Positions 51,201 to 64,000 are shown, numbered from the stretch's first letter. The stretch: DNA of 64,000 nt from Mangifera indica (GCF_011075055.1 NC_058141.1:14269639-14333638), one strand, 5' to 3'. Notes: a model not told the origin generated them from the sequence alone. Program-made: numbers and translations.

Positions 51201-54200
51201 CTAAAGCATGGGCAAGCAGCTTTGGAATGTCTGAGTTGAGCGAATGGTTTGTGAAATTGTGATTATGAAGTTTATCTTATGATGTCTTGGTGTGGCATGC
51301 GTTTCTTTTAAGGTTTGGTGTTTACGGAAATATTTTGTCATATATTTTGGCATATGGTTGAGTATGTGGCTTGTAAGAATATGGTTATAAGGCTCTTGGA
51401 AAGTATTACTTCTTAATGGAACTATGTACCAATTGTTTTTAAAGTGGATTGTGTGATATATCTAGTTCCCTGCTTTATTTTATGTTGCTGTATGAGGCCC
51501 TTCTGGTTTTTTTTTTTTTTTGAATTTTTTGTAAGTTCATTAAGAAAATTTGGGATGTTATGCCATCATGCATAAGGAATATGCAAATCATTTTGCTTTG
51601 ATATGTGTTGACTGTTGCTATTTAGATTGAATATTATCATACAGATTTGTTATACCCCTTTAATAAACTTAGTGGTGCAATTTACAGTTTTAAGGAGTTC
51701 ACTGGAAGTCGACCTTTGTCAGAGTTGAGGATTGCTGAGGAAACAACTGCTGCTACTGATGCTGAAGCAATTTCTGAGGCCATTGATGAAGTAAAAGCAA
51801 ATGAGGGAGAGGACCAACCTGAAGCAGCTGAGCATTCTTTTAAACCTGTAAGTGCTGGCTTAACAGAAGCAGAGGAGTTGGAGAAGTATATCGCCATTAG
51901 AGAAGAGATGTATAAGAAAGCTAAAGAGTTCGATTCTAAGATCATTGGTTTTGAAACAGCTATTAGGAGACCCTATTTTCATGTGAAGCCACTAAGTATT
52001 GCGGAGCTTGAGAATTGGCATAATTATCTGGATTTTATAGAAAGAGAAGGAGACTTCAATAAGGTATTTGGGTTTGTTAGCAATCCATCATTGAGAATCT
52101 GTGGTTTGTAATTTTTAGTTGTCCGCTTTATTATAAGTTGACTTACAGTTAAGTAATATCTTCTGCATCATATGCTTTATTGGCTAAATCGTTGGGTGAA
52201 GCAACTTTTTAAACGGGGAATTTGAACTGAGACTAAAGCATGGGCCTTCAATTTGGTTACTATAAGGCTAAGTACTTCAAACCCTCATTTGTCCATGGAC
52301 ATTTTAGGTTCGTAGTGTGCTGTATAGTAAATTTTATTCTTTTTAAAGTTCCCATGTTATGCATGCAGGTGTGTTCTTGTCTTCCTAACCATCTATCTGT
52401 CAGGCAAAGGAGGGTCCCTGTATATGAGGGGCCTCTCTATTCTACTAATGGAGTATTTCTTATGCATATCTCTTTTGTGCTTTACTTCTTTGGTTCTTTT
52501 TATGATAGATCATGGTACTTTGTAACCAGTAATGATTCTCTTTGTTTGGTTAGGTGGTGAAGTTATATGAAAGATGTTTAATAGCATGTGCGAATTATCC
52601 TGAATACTGGATACGCTATGTGTTGTGCATGGAAGCCAGTGGAAGTATGGATCTGGCAGATAATGCCCTTGCTCGTGCAACTCAAGTCTTTGTCAAGGTA
52701 TTATATATGAATCTTTAGTTTTTTTTTTTTTTAAATGTTTATCTGTATCACTGCAACATATGATTTATTTTTGGCAGCTTCTGTTCCTGCATGTAATTAA
52801 ATAATAAATGTTTCTGAGTTAACTTGAACTTTGACTTTTGGCCATGCGATATATTTTTTGCATTGCCATGAAAACGTGTTTGCTTGTTCACATTGATAAA
52901 GTTTTTTGCTTGAAAGCATTTTTGAAAAATTAAGATGGGTGATCAAGACACAGATACATGTTAGAACATTTCTGATGAGTATTACTGTAAATTATTGGTC
53001 TGAAATGAAATAGTGCTTTGAATCCCTACTTGTAATTTTTTGTATATTGTTTTAGAGAAAAGTGATTTTATGGGAATCTAAAGTTAAATGTCATTGAAAA
53101 TAAAACCTGAAAAAAATTCATATTCATTCTATTACTAAACTGAAAATTCTCTCTCTTCAAAATATTTGAAATGGTTGTGGAGTGTGGGTTCCTAGTTTAA
53201 GAAATAGTTAAGATGTAGTTTGTAACATCAGGTAATATATCTGTTGGAAATGTAGAACCTGAATTAGGAAATGCTGGCAGCAGCCAGAAGAAGAGGATTA
53301 GTGGATATGGTGAATGAGAAAGAGCTATTTGCCAATGCTGGTTGTTTTATTTTGCTCTATTTTTTAGTTTAACCCATTTTGCTGATTATCGTGAGCGTTA
53401 TAAATTAGTATTGGGCACTTTTATTTCTCTTTTATATCTTTTTTATCATTATTATTATTCATTGTTTATTTAATGTGAAGTGATCAGATATTTGTTGGTT
53501 CCTAGGGCATCATATACATCAATTGAAGGATAGTTTTGTTCTTTCATTTGAAATTATCTGTGTTTGGGCTGCTTGTGATGGACATTGATGCTCGAAGTTT
53601 ACTTTTGAACATAACTGCCATAAGAGATTTTGATGCAATATTTTAGGATAATGGTTAACAAATTTCTGTTGCTTCTCTGATTTACTTATGAGAGTTATAT
53701 GCTTATTACCACAATTTCAACAGAGAGTGCCGGAGATTCACCTATTTGCTGCCCGATTCAAGGAGCAGAATGTGGATATAGATGGTGCTCGAGCAGCTTA
53801 TCAACTTGTTCATACTGAAATTTCTCCTGGCCTTCTTGAAGCCATTATCAAGCATGCAAACATGGAACATCGGCTGGTAAGTTTATGTAAGCAATATGTT
53901 AAGGGATCCTGTTTTGATAAACTTATTGTTTGTGTTAACTTGGTTGTATCTATTGGTTTTGCAGGGCAATCTTGAAGATGCCTTTTCTTTATATGAACAG
54001 GCTATTGCCATTGAGAAGGGAAAAGAACATTCACAAACATTACCAATGTTGTATGCACAGTACTCTCGTTTTGTCTGCTTGGTAGGTTGGCTTACGAGAT
54101 TACTTTCACATGTGCTTATTGTTGTCAGAGTGTTGCTTATTTTAGGATATGATGACCACTATAGTGTACATTGTTGGGTCATCTATTTGTGACTATGCAG

Positions 54201-56598
54201 AGTTAACTCAATGACTACGTCTAATTGTTTTTCAATTTGAAGGAAAATTATAAGTTTTCCTATAATATAAAGTATACAGTCTGAAATTTCTTGTCAAAGT
54301 ATTCAATCTAGCCTGCTACACTTAGTAGTTAGGCCTAGCATTTGTGAATTGATTTGCTGATGATTGCCCTTGTCATTCATTTTTTGTGTTTTAGTTCTCC
54401 CAACTTGCATTTTCCTTTCTTTTGGACAGTTCAGTTGTATAATTGTTCCTTAACATTTTGTTACCTTCGTCACAGAAAATTAACTCTTGTCAATTTTTGG
54501 ATTATTTTTGCAGCTAAGTGTTTGGAAGAGCCTAAATAGTCCATTTTAATAAGACATTCAGTAGAAATCATGAAGTATGAAGTAATCCAACACATTAGGT
54601 TTAGGGTTGAAGAGTTTGTTGGGTCATCCCTCTGTGTTCTGTTTCTCTTTAATGTACTAATTAAAAAATATTATCGTAATTATTCTTGAGATTTATGATG
54701 TCTGTTCGCAATTTGTTTTTGATAGTTTACTAGAGTTTTTATTGCTTGCTCTTGTCTATTGGTAGGTTTCTGGAAACGCAGAGAAGGCTCGGGAAATTCT
54801 TGTCAACTCACTTGAGCATGTACAACTATCAAAACCACTTCTTGAGGTTTGCACACTTGTACCCTTTCTCTCAGATGCACACATACGGATGGGTTATACT
54901 CTTTTTCATTTTCTTTCATTGTGTAGCCCAATATTTTTTGGTTCATCATCATGCAGGCATTGATTCATTTTGAGTCAATTCAGTCTCCACCAAGGCAATT
55001 TGATTATTTGGAGTCATTAGTTGACAAGTTTATTGTGCCCAATCCTGATACCTCCAACACTGCAAGTGCTGCTGAGAGGGAAGAGCTATCTTGCATTTTT
55101 GTGGAGGTAATACATAAAATTTCTTTAAAAAGAACATGTGTGATTGAAACACTCATTTGTTTGCAAATGATCTAGCAGTTTCTCGGTCTCTTTGGAGATT
55201 CACAGTCCATCAAGAGGGCTGAAGACCGGCACGCAAAATTGTTCTTACCTCATAGGAGTATGTCAGAGTTAAAAAAACGTCATGCTGAGGATTTCTTGGC
55301 TTCAGAGAGGGCAAAGATGGCCAAATCATATTCTGGTGCTCCGTCCCCTGCCCATTCTTTGATTGGTGCTTATCCAAGTGCTCAAAATCCTTGGACTGCT
55401 GGTTATGGTGTGCAGCCCCAAGCTTGGCCACCAGCTACACAAGCACAGGCACAGCAATACCCTGCCTATGGTCAACAGGTAATTTGCCACTTAAAGGACT
55501 CATTAAAAGTAGTTTGGGATGGTTATATAATGCATGGTTGTTTTTTATGTTTAGAGGAGGATATTTTTAAACGTTTGAGCACTGCATCTCTTGGAGTTGC
55601 AGGCTCAAAGGGCTGCATGAGGGTCTGTAGATATGACAATTTAAAACTAGTTTCCATTTGTTCACATCTTTACACGAATGTTGCTATATAATACACGATG
55701 CGTGTTTCATCTCTTAACAGCAAGTTTTCACTTGTAGCAGGCTGCATACGGTGTATATAGTGGTTATGGAAGTAGTTATGCTACTCCTCAAATACCAACA
55801 TCAGCACCACAAACTGCTGCTTATGGTGCTTATCCTCCTACTTATCCCGTTCAGGTATGAAATGCTCCTGCTGCAATGGTAGTTCTGGATGGTTCAAAAC
55901 ATAGCAGTGTTTATTTCCTGTTATATTTCCCAGTTCAATTTTCTGCATTTGTTCTTTCATGGAATGAAATCTTTCATTCTCATATTCTGAGTACCTTGTG
56001 ATATCTTGCCTCTATTAATAGGGAATATTGGATGTTCTCTGGACCTGCATAAAGTTGTTACTTATGTTTTGTGTTGATGATGTTTGGACATCATCTTGTT
56101 TTCATTGCTTTTCTAGTTCTATTATTTCTTTTAGGTTTTGCTGCTGTACTTCGACTTTTTTTTTTTAAATTTCTCTTTCACCATTTCTGTGACCATTCAT
56201 AAAAATTGGAGTACCTCACTGGTAAGGGAACACGGGTATTCGCTTGATAGCTGCCTAGGACAGTGGACCATATAAGGTTAGCAGCTATTAGGAGCGACCA
56301 GTGCATCCCAGAGTCGTAAACTTCTTGTCATCTTAGAAATTTGTTGAACCATGTAACTGATGGTAGGGCACTCTTAACATTGATTTAGTCATATGAAATG
56401 AGTTATACTATGCAGAATTTGTGTAGGCCCAAATCTTTTTCTTTAGAGCTGATCTTAGTCGTCTGATTGTATTTTCAGTCTGCCTTTCCCCAACAAAGTT
56501 ATGCACAGCCAACAGCAGCAGCAGCAACAGTAGCTCCAGCCCAGCAACCTGCAGCCACTGCCGCAGTCCCACAGGCCTATTATGGAAGTTATTATTAA
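48289..56598 (+). CDS. PRP39: Pre-mRNA splicing factor PRP39 (HAT-repeat protein)
   Basis: U1 snRNP-associated scaffold that helps 5' splice-site recognition. The Arabidopsis form affects splicing of flowering genes. Exons: 48289-48745, 49247-49356, 49953-50182, 50808-50975, 51688-52063, 52554-52697, 53724-53876, 53965-54081, 54766-54846, 54957-55106, 55179-55478, 55741-55854 and 56479-56598, giving 839 residues. A leader exon ends at 47626. The N-terminus is low-complexity, rich in alanine, glycine and serine. HAT repeats begin at [20 protein letters not shown] and continue with [60 protein letters not shown] and [18 protein letters not shown]. The C-terminus is glutamine, tyrosine and alanine-rich, ending YYGSYY. 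The acceptor before 55741 is a TAGCAG tandem, so one glutamine may be optional. All phases agree. It is a little longer than Arabidopsis PRP39a, mainly at the ends. Confidence 0.95.
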
Positions 56599-56869
56599 GA
56601 GCTAAGCTAGATTTGTACCATACACCCTTTGCTGTCCTGAAGCCCCTTTTTAATTTAATGTATTTTCAATGCTTTTGTGTAGGCTTGACCATACCTGTAA
56701 CTTTGATTCCTAAAACGTAGGATGATGTAGCCAGAAAAGACCAGAGGAGAGGGGAGGATGGAGAGTGCTATTATTTTTGACACTGGTCTTTAGGTAACTT
56801 CTTAGAAGTGTAAACATGCTACTATGTATTTTAGGTAACTGGCCCTTTTTTTTTTTTCTGAAAACTGAT

Positions 56870-58070
56870 TATTCAGCAGTTTTACTTTTTGGCTGATGAA
56901 GTATACTACGCAGAATTTGTCTAGTCTCAGGTCTTTTGCCCTCATGGAAATAGTTTGTGCCTCGTCAATTTTACCATTGAATTAAGTATTGGGCTAGACT
57001 TAAATGTTCAATTCCTACTCGTTATACAGAGTGGAAATTAAATCTAGCATAACATGTCATAATAATTCAAATGAATGAATTACACCATATAATTTAATAC
57101 CACAATTGATTCTTATCTATTCCCATCATAACAATTGCAAACATATCAGTCAAACCAATCCAAAACAATTGCAATGTACCTAATTCATTTTAAAATCGTT
57201 CTCTATTGAAAATTCTTTTATGTTTGCGACTTGGCCTAAACCGATCTGTAAACTTTGGAATCAATGGCCGATGAGTTTATTAAACCAACTATTGATAACG
57301 GCGTCTCACACTAGTATTGTAAAATAATCTCATTTTAATGAAATGCATGTGCCCTTTGACTTTTCGGTCTCCCTTGAATGTATGACGTGCATTGAAGAGT
57401 TCAATGAACTTTCTGTCACATCAACATTTTTAAAATAAAGAAAAACTTACTTTTAGTGGTGACAGATTTTCGGTAATAGAAGAGGCTATAAAAAGTAATT
57501 TAATTATAATAAATTTACATGTATAATTCTTTTATAAATAAATATATATTATTATATAATTAAGTATTATTTTATTTTTAATTTAAAATTATTTAATCAT
57601 ATAATGATATATCATTATTTTGTGTATAAAGTTTTATCTATTATTTGTGTATATAATATTATTTATTATATTATAATCTCAATCTTAAATATTAAAAAAT
57701 TATTATGATAATATTAATTTTATTATAATTATTTCTTATTTATTAAATTTTTTAAATTAACATACTCTTATTTTAAAATAATTATACTTAAAATATTTAA
57801 ATAAAATAATATCTTAATATTATTTTATTATATCTAATTAAATATAATAATTATTTATATTTATTAAATTTTATCAAATATTATAAATAATTTATCTACA
57901 TCATCTTTAAAGTGATAATATTTTACTTTTGGTTATTTAAAAATTACTTGAAACCAAAGGTGCCCTCGGTAAAAACCACCTTTTTTGAAACATTTTAAAA
58001 AATAGTACTCATACATGGACCAAAGTCCCCATTAACAAAAGAATTCTCAACAACATTTGAAAACATGTAC
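56870..58070. other. Spacer between PRP39 and the MITE, very AT-rich
   Basis: No gene was found. Around 57507-57664 is a degenerate member of the foldback MITE family, listed separately. The stretch at 57.66-57.96 kb resembles, in part and in reverse, the inside of the 14.8-15.2 kb element (both carry a rearranged AATCTCAATCTTA / GAATGAGATTG segment). Confidence 0.5.
57507..57664. mobile_element. Degenerate foldback MITE, same family core
   Basis: TTTTTAATTTAAAATTATTT followed by AATCATATAATGATATAT matches the core of the 34.3-kb element (TTCTTAATTCAAAATTATTC, then AATCATATGATGACACAT). The arms are still partly complementary but the ends are unclear. Confidence 0.45.
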
Positions 58071-58080
58071 TTTTAAATAT

Positions 58081-58398
58081 GAATAATTCTATATGTACCC
58101 AAAATTAATACCCAAAATGATACCCACTGATGTGGCAGCCAACGTGACAGATGCCATTTCATGTCCCATGTTGACAACTTACCACATCAGCTGAAAAAAG
58201 AATAACAAAAAAATTAATGAAATGTCCCTTTTTTTATAAAATAAAGATATGACACAATCTATTAAATTTTTTGAAGAAAATTTTTCCTCTTATGTGGTAA
58301 ATTGCTAATGTGGCAGATGAGATGTCATCTGCCATGTTGGCTGCCACATCAATGGGTATGATTTTGTATACCAAGCTTGGGTACATGTAGCTTTGCTC
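58081..58398. mobile_element. Mutator-type MITE, 318 bp, with exact 9-bp target duplication
   Basis: Terminal inverted repeats are about 75 bp. The left arm has GATACCCACTGATGTGGCAG and the right arm, read backwards, CATACCCATTGATGTGGCAG, both followed by CCAAC(G/A)TG(A/G)CAGATG. The ends are GAATAATTCTATATGTACCC and, backwards, GAGCAAAGCTACATGTACCC. TTTAAATAT flanks both sides, at 58072-58080 and 58399-58407. There is no coding capacity. It lies upstream of the NTF2-RRM gene. Confidence 0.85.
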
Positions 58399-58407
58399 TT
58401 TAAATAT

Positions 58408-59186
58408 TATGTATTATCTTCTTATTTATACAAAATAATATAAAATTATGATTGATGATGTAATTATTATTATTATTATTTGATTTTACTCAATCAAAGG
58501 ATTTTAATTATTAAATTAAATTATATAAATAAATTATAAAATTATATATTATAATATAATAAAAATAATTTTGAATTTAAATATAAATACTCAAATATTG
58601 GATTGACGACACTGAGATCAAACAACTCCAATTGACATTTCGGTCATCCATTTAACTTTTCTACTTTCTCACAATAGGTAACTTTCAGATTCAGCTAATC
58701 AGAGTACATAATCTTAAAACCCCCTAAAAAGAAAAACAAATGAGAAATCCTAAGAGAAAATTCAGTCCAGTGTCGCCCACTGAGAGTTTGATAATTTTCA
58801 GATCAGACTGCTGTTTTTTAATTTTCCAAAAATAGACCGCCTGATGGGCGGCTAGGATTTAGTGCAGCCATCCCAGTAATTTATAATTATTATTATTTAC
58901 CAATCAAACACTCACACACGGTCACACATCTATATCCAAATCCCAAACCCCCTTTCTTGAATCTTGGTCTTTCTCTTTTTATTCCTTCTCAAAACCCTTC
59001 TCTTTTCCCTAACATCAATTCCGCCAAGCATAAGACGATGATATAAGCTTTTACTCATAAACCCTGCTTTTAGATTAGGGTTTTGAAGCACTTAACTTCT
59101 CTGTGGATCTGTGATCGATCATTATCAAGAGGGTTTTAAGGGATTCCCTTCATTGCATGCTACCTTTTGTTCTCAACTGACAAATA
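58408..59186 (+). promoter_or_regulatory. Upstream region and leader of the NTF2-RRM gene
   Basis: AT-rich to about 58.6 kb, then more even composition leading into a pyrimidine-rich leader. A telo-box-like TTAGGGTTTTG lies near 59085-59095, within about 100 bases of the start codon. The exact transcript start cannot be seen. Confidence 0.4.
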
Positions 59187-62100
59187 ATGGCTTCTTCATA
59201 TCCAGGACCAATTCAGGTCATTCAATCGAATAACCAATTGCATATTTAACCCTATAATTAATTGCATATTCAATCCTATAACCAATTGCATCTCTCTTGT
59301 TTTCATAGATGTAAAGGAAAAGCTTTTTGCTTTCTTTTTTCTTGTTAATGATTGTTTGGAATGTTTCAGGTTGGCTCCTACTTTGTGGGGCAATACTATC
59401 AGGTACTTCAGCAACAGCCTGATCTGGTTCACCAATTCTACTCCGATGCCAGCTCCATGATTCGGATTGACGGAGATTCGGCTGACTCTGCTTCTTCAAT
59501 GCTGGTTAGTAGTTTTACTCTTTGTGTATTTTTTATTTTTTTTTTGTTAAGTTGTAATTTGCAACTATGTTACCTGTTGTTTTGAATTTGTTTAGTGCTC
59601 CCTTTTGTTCTTTGTATTTCTTTGGTAAATAGCTGGTGGGTTAATTTCTTTTGATATTTGGGTTGGTTTTCTTGATTATTACATATTTATTAATATGAAT
59701 AAGAAAGGTTGGTGTTATGTGTTATATACAATGATTTTATATATTAATTTTTGTGAATGGTCAAAACTTTTAATTCAGTGGTTTGAACTGTGCATCTGTT
59801 ATTATCAAATGTTGCTTAATATATCAACCTGCCATATTTTATGGATTCTTTCTTTCTATTAATTGAATGAAGTTGTTCCTTAAGCGATGTATTTAGATTT
59901 TTCTGTTTGTTTTTTTTCCTTGTTTCTTACATTTATCATTTTCTGTAGCAAATTTATTCACTTGTGATGTCACTAAATTTTACTGCAATCGAGATCAAGA
60001 CAATCAATTCTCTCGGTTCTTGGAATGGTGGAGTTATGGTTATGGTTACAGGTTCAGTCAAAACCAAAGATTTCAGCGGCAGAAGGAAGTTTGTGCAGAC
60101 CTTTTTCCTTGCCCCTCAGGAGAAAGGTTACTTTGTTCTCAATGATATTTTTCACTTCATCGACGAGGAAACAATTTACCAACATCCTGCTCCTGCACTG
60201 TCAGAAAGCAAATTTGATGCTCAATTAGATGCTTCTAGCCCTCTCCCTGAGCAGCCAGGTATAAATAGGAAATCTTTTACTGGAATCAAACAGTTCCAAT
60301 ATCTGATGTTAAAGGATATATGTAACTTATTTTAACTTTTAACTAAGCTTATAGATTTTCTTCAATCATATTGTGGAACTTTTGTTTGATTAAACTTTGC
60401 AAATTGTTCACTATTGTCTAACAGTTACCTAATATCAGCTTAAGACTTGAGAGAATTAAGTTTTATAGTGATTTTTCTAACTCATTGGGTTTTGCAGTTT
60501 CCAATTATGATTTGGAAGAAGAGGCCAGGGAATATGTGAACTCGGTTCATATAGAAGATGAGCCAACTGACCAGTACAATCTCATAGAGCCTCAGCAGCA
60601 AGAAGACCCTGAAGCCGAAATTGTTGTGGAGGAAAATCCTGTGGAGGAAACTTCTGCCCTGTATCAAACTGATTTGAATAATTTTCAGGCCCCTCCAGTA
60701 GCTGCAGTTGATGAATCTGTGGGCGAGCTTGCAAAGAAAACCTATGCTTCCATTGTATGTGCAATTTCTGCTGTCTTTCCGTCATCCTCTTTCTTTTTGT
60801 GTGGATATAAGTTCTCAGATGTCTGTGCATGCATTTAGGCATTTACCTCTGCATGTATCTTCAAATGGTTTAAACTAACAACACCAAGAGATTGTCAACC
60901 ACTTTTATCCATTATTTGTGAGAAAAAAATCCTGTTAAACTATGATGACAACAAGTCTATGCTTGTGAGTGGGAAAGTATAGTCATGTCTAGAGATAGAT
61001 TAACCATTCTTAGTGGGGGCATGATCATGATTCATTCATGAGTGGAGATACAAATCTTGTAATAGTTTACAAGAACATAATTTGCTTGGGAAGGTGGTAT
61101 ACAACATTTTTTATTTGCTCTGATTAATTGGTGAAAACCATTTTTAGGTGTATGAGTTGGACTAATTATGATTTTTTTCCCTTTATGGTGAAAATACTGT
61201 AGTTACGAGTAGCTAAGAACCCGTATGTATCATCAGTTGCTACTCAACCATCGTTCAACAAAAGTGCCCCAACTACATCAGACTCTAATAATGCCCAACA
61301 GCCTGTATCTCAGCAGTCAAATCATGCATCTTCCTACGTGCCTGAATCTGGATCTTTGTCATATGTGCCTGAATCTGGATTTGATGCAGCAGATGAAAGC
61401 TTTACCATTGAAGAAGGTAACATATTCTCTGCAAAGGATGCATTGCTTGATATGAGAAATATCTTTGGTATGGATCATCAACTATTTAATGTGAGCCATT
61501 GTGCATGATAGTTTCACATGTCTTCTCTGTCTGATTAATTAAAAAGGCAATCTTATTGCTTTTAATTAGTTTTTAGAAGTTTGTTGTCTATGTGTGAGAC
61601 ACATTCAAAATTGTTGAATTCATTGAATGTGGTAAGGGTTTTGATGTTATTGCTTAGCAGAGTCATATTGATTCTAGAATATTTATCTTTACAGGTGAAG
61701 TAAAATCTGTCTATGTGAGAAACTTGCCTTCTACTATCACTGCTGCTGAAATTGAGCAGGAGTTTAAGAACTTTGGCAGAATCAAACCTGATGGTGTGTT
61801 TGTTAGAAACCGTAAGGTGTGTTCCTTTCCATCACACAAAAATTCTCTCTTTAAGTGAGGAAAAGGGCTAATTTAACATTTATTACACAGGATGTTGTTG
61901 GTGTCTGCTATGCATTTGTTGAGTTTGAGGACATTTCTTCTGTTCAAATTGCTATCCAGGTTTGTTCTAGTTATTATGAAATTTCATTTCTTTATGCTGG
62001 AAACGTGAGCATATCATGCTATTTGTGTGCGTGCTAGGCCACGGGAAGCCTCAAAAAATTTATATAAATCATCTGCTGTGACGAATTACTCATAACAAAT

Positions 62101-62476
62101 CTGCTGGAAATCTCTGTGTTATTTGTGGATTCTGCAATACTTGCCTGACTAATTTGTGTTCTTTCTGTAGGCATCTCCTATACAGTTGGCTGGAAGACAA
62201 ATCTACATTGAGGAGCGAAGACCAAACAGCAGCAGTACCTCTCGAGGAGGAAGTATGTAGTTCACTTTTTTCTCTTTTCATGCTTCAGAGTGGCCAAATT
62301 TTTATTTATTTCTTGAACTGTCATCCAAATTTGATTGACCAGGAAGAGGAAGAGGCAGAAGCAGCTACCAAACAGAGACCTCTAGGAGTGGGCGCTATGG
62401 TGGCCGTGGTTTGGGCAGGGGAAGTACCCAAGATGGTGGTGACTACAACAGACTGAGAGGCAATGGTTTCTATTAG
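59187..62476 (+). CDS. NTF2-domain RNA-binding protein, plant G3BP-like
   Basis: G3BP-like proteins bind RNA and take part in stress granules. The NTF2 domain mediates dimers and partner binding. Exons: 59187-59216, 59370-59504, 59949-60258, 60498-60754, 61203-61416, 61695-61816, 61891-61959, 62171-62252 and 62343-62476, giving 450 residues with phases agreeing. The NTF2 domain is at residues 10-125 (VGSYFVGQYYQVLQQQPDLV, FVQTFFLAPQEKGYFVLNDI). An acidic linker follows, with a small internal repeat (SYVPESG twice). The RRM is at about 318-395, with RNP2 SVYVRNLP and RNP1 GVCYAFVEF, then LAGRQIYIEERRP. The tail is RGG-like (RGRGRGR, RYGGRGLGRG). This domain order is that of Arabidopsis At5g43960. 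No signal peptide or membrane segment is seen, as expected for a cytosolic protein. It points toward the TPR pseudogene (convergent). Confidence 0.95.
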
Positions 62477-63019
62477 AAAGTTTCACAATGAAAGCTGGGA
62501 TGCTGGGAGACAAATATTAACAGCAAAATTGTTAGAGGTATTCCTCATAGGTTTTTTGATCTGAGGGTGGCTGAGGTTTGCTGATTTGTGGTTCAAAATT
62601 TTCTTGGATTCATGAGAAATATAAATGGAACTTTATGGGGTGTGCCATTGTGTGATGCAAGTGTGGAGGTACTTTTCTTTTGCCGTTTCTATTGTTTCAG
62701 AATATGTTTATTCCCCCCTTGAATGATTTTTATCATGCATATTCAGGTGGGATATTTTTGGGACGTTGTGTCTTCTTTCGCAGGAAATGTGATGGGCTAT
62801 TTTCGTATATCAGCTTTTCTTGCGTGTCCATATTCTCTGTTTTGTTTTTTGATGCAATTTGATAATGCTAGTACATTACCTTCCCATGCATCTTCCTCGC
62901 TGGTAACTTGCCTAAGATTCATCTCTGACAGTCAGTAACCAGTAGCTTGTTTTGGTTGATTTATGACATCAAATAAGTAGAATGACTGCAGAACTTTACT
63001 GCAAGGTTTCCTTCTCCCT
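62477..63019. other. 3' region between NTF2-RRM gene and TPR pseudogene
   Basis: About 540 bp, mostly T-rich and consistent with the 3' untranslated region of the plus-strand gene. No separate feature was seen. Confidence 0.5.
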
Positions 63020-63868
63020 CTAGGCTCCTCTGTGAAGTCTCTTACCCATGGTATCCAGTTCATCTGGTACACTACATTTATCACCTTCTTCTGTTTCCCC
63101 GATAAAATTAGCATATGATGCGTGCACATTGCTGAAATACAAGTTGATTCTTCCAGCAGTAAAGTAATTAAGCTAAAGAAAGTGGAATGAATACAATGCC
63201 GCATACCTATCTTATGGAGAAGCTTGGATTGCTTTTTCAAAATAGATAGAGGCTCTATCTTCATCGCCTTGAAGCTCCCATGTCGACTTAGTATATTGTG
63301 ACAGAATATCAACATCCCCTGGATTTCCTAGAATTGCACTAGTGTAGTACTCCTGTGCTCTCCCAAAGTCTTTCTTTGTCAAAATCACACAAGTCTATAG
63401 TCACTTGCAATTCATTGTTTAATGGAGAGAATAGGACTCACCTGATACAGAAATTGAGCATAATTTTTCAAGAATAAAGGGTTTCCAGGATTTTCCTCAA
63501 CCATCCTCTTCTAATGTTCCTCAACCCTATGATTATCCCCACCATCCCCACTGGACTCTCCATTAAAGTCAGCGCCTTCCCCGCCAATGCCAATTCCTCT
63601 TGCAAGATACATTTCTTGATCAATAACTTAGTGTTTCCCATTTCGTTCCTGAAACTGAACTCACTTCCTCCATAGCCACTTTGTCAAATTCTAGATCATT
63701 TTCATCTTCCTCGTCTTCATGCCAGCCTAGTATTGTTTCCAACGTCAAGCATTTGCTTCTCCTTGAAAACATCTGGGGTTGGTTCTGATTTTTGTTTGTA
63801 TTATTTTCTTCATCGCTCCAACAAGTATAAGCTAGTGCTTCCGAGTTTCCATCAGACAGGAAATCCAT
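63020..63868 (-). pseudogene. Broken TPR-protein gene (introns kept)
   Basis: It resembles plant TPR-like proteins of the type KRMVEENPGNPLFLKNYAQF. Minus-strand pieces: 63442-63868, 63207-63394 and 63131 down to a stop at 63020, with normal splice sites (CTGTATCAG/GTGAGT; GATAG/GTATGC). Recognisable parts are LETILGWHEDEEDENDLEFD, ARGIGIGGEGADFNG, FGRAQEYYTSAILGNPGDVD, LQGDEDRASIYFEKAIQASP and NVHASYANFIGETEEGDK. Three defects are visible: a frame change after KWETLSY, a TAG in EEH*KRM where relatives have tyrosine, and a TAA in ASP*D. Because introns are kept, it is a decayed gene copy and not a retrocopy. Sequence errors could mimic single defects, but three together make that unlikely. 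Confidence 0.75.
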
Positions 63869-64000
63869 TATGGCAATCAGAGAAATGGTCAGCAACTGCG
63901 GGGAAGAGTTGCAAGGGACAGAAGGTGGGAGTAATTTATTGCCGCGGTTATGGCGGTTGGTATGGGGAAAGACAGGTGGGAGGTGGCACTGGTTCTTGGT

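Overview
The window is nuclear DNA from a flowering plant, most likely a core eudicot. The genes carry many short introns with GT/AG junctions, the spacers are AT-rich and full of small transposon remnants, and the proteins resemble eudicot families. The species cannot be named from the sequence alone. I rebuilt nine protein-coding genes exon by exon, plus one unprocessed pseudogene, with reading phase conserved across every join.

Layout, left to right. 1-2488 (-): 5' part of a secondary-wall cellulose synthase (CESA4 type). 5712-9385 (-): a MYB-CC phosphate-starvation regulator (PHR1 type) with a leader intron reaching to about 10.9 kb. 11.0-15.6 kb: AT-rich spacer with DNA-element remnants. 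15647-15883 (-): a small unrecognised protein. 17868-21434 (-): a plant FANCF, the Fanconi anaemia core-complex subunit. 21635-23327: a Mutator-like element with an exact 9-bp target duplication. 24752-25414 (-): ribosomal protein L23/uL14. 26260-31061 (-): a SUVR2-type SET-domain protein whose long leader intron holds a dead Copia reverse-transcriptase fragment. 36307-40208 (-): a START/SAD protein of HD-ZIP IV descent with no homeodomain or zipper. 41630-42502: a large foldback element. 45294-45623 (-): TOM9/Tom22 mitochondrial import receptor. 48289-56598 (+): splicing factor PRP39. 58081-58398: a Mutator-type MITE. 59187-62476 (+): a G3BP-like NTF2-RRM protein. 63020-63868 (-): a broken TPR-protein gene.

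The genes do not form an operon or pathway. From memory of Arabidopsis locus numbers, several of them are neighbours there too: CESA4, FANCF, SUVR2, TOM22-V and the NTF2-RRM gene lie at about At5g43960-At5g44030, and SUVR1, TOM22-I and PRP39 at about At1g04050-At1g04080. The window therefore looks like an ancestral block that was later split between duplicated segments in Arabidopsis.

The most interesting points are the homeodomain-less HD-ZIP IV relative, the FANCF assignment, the Copia remnant inside the leader of a silencing gene, three DNA elements whose ends and target duplications can be defined to the base, and the recently decaying TPR pseudogene.
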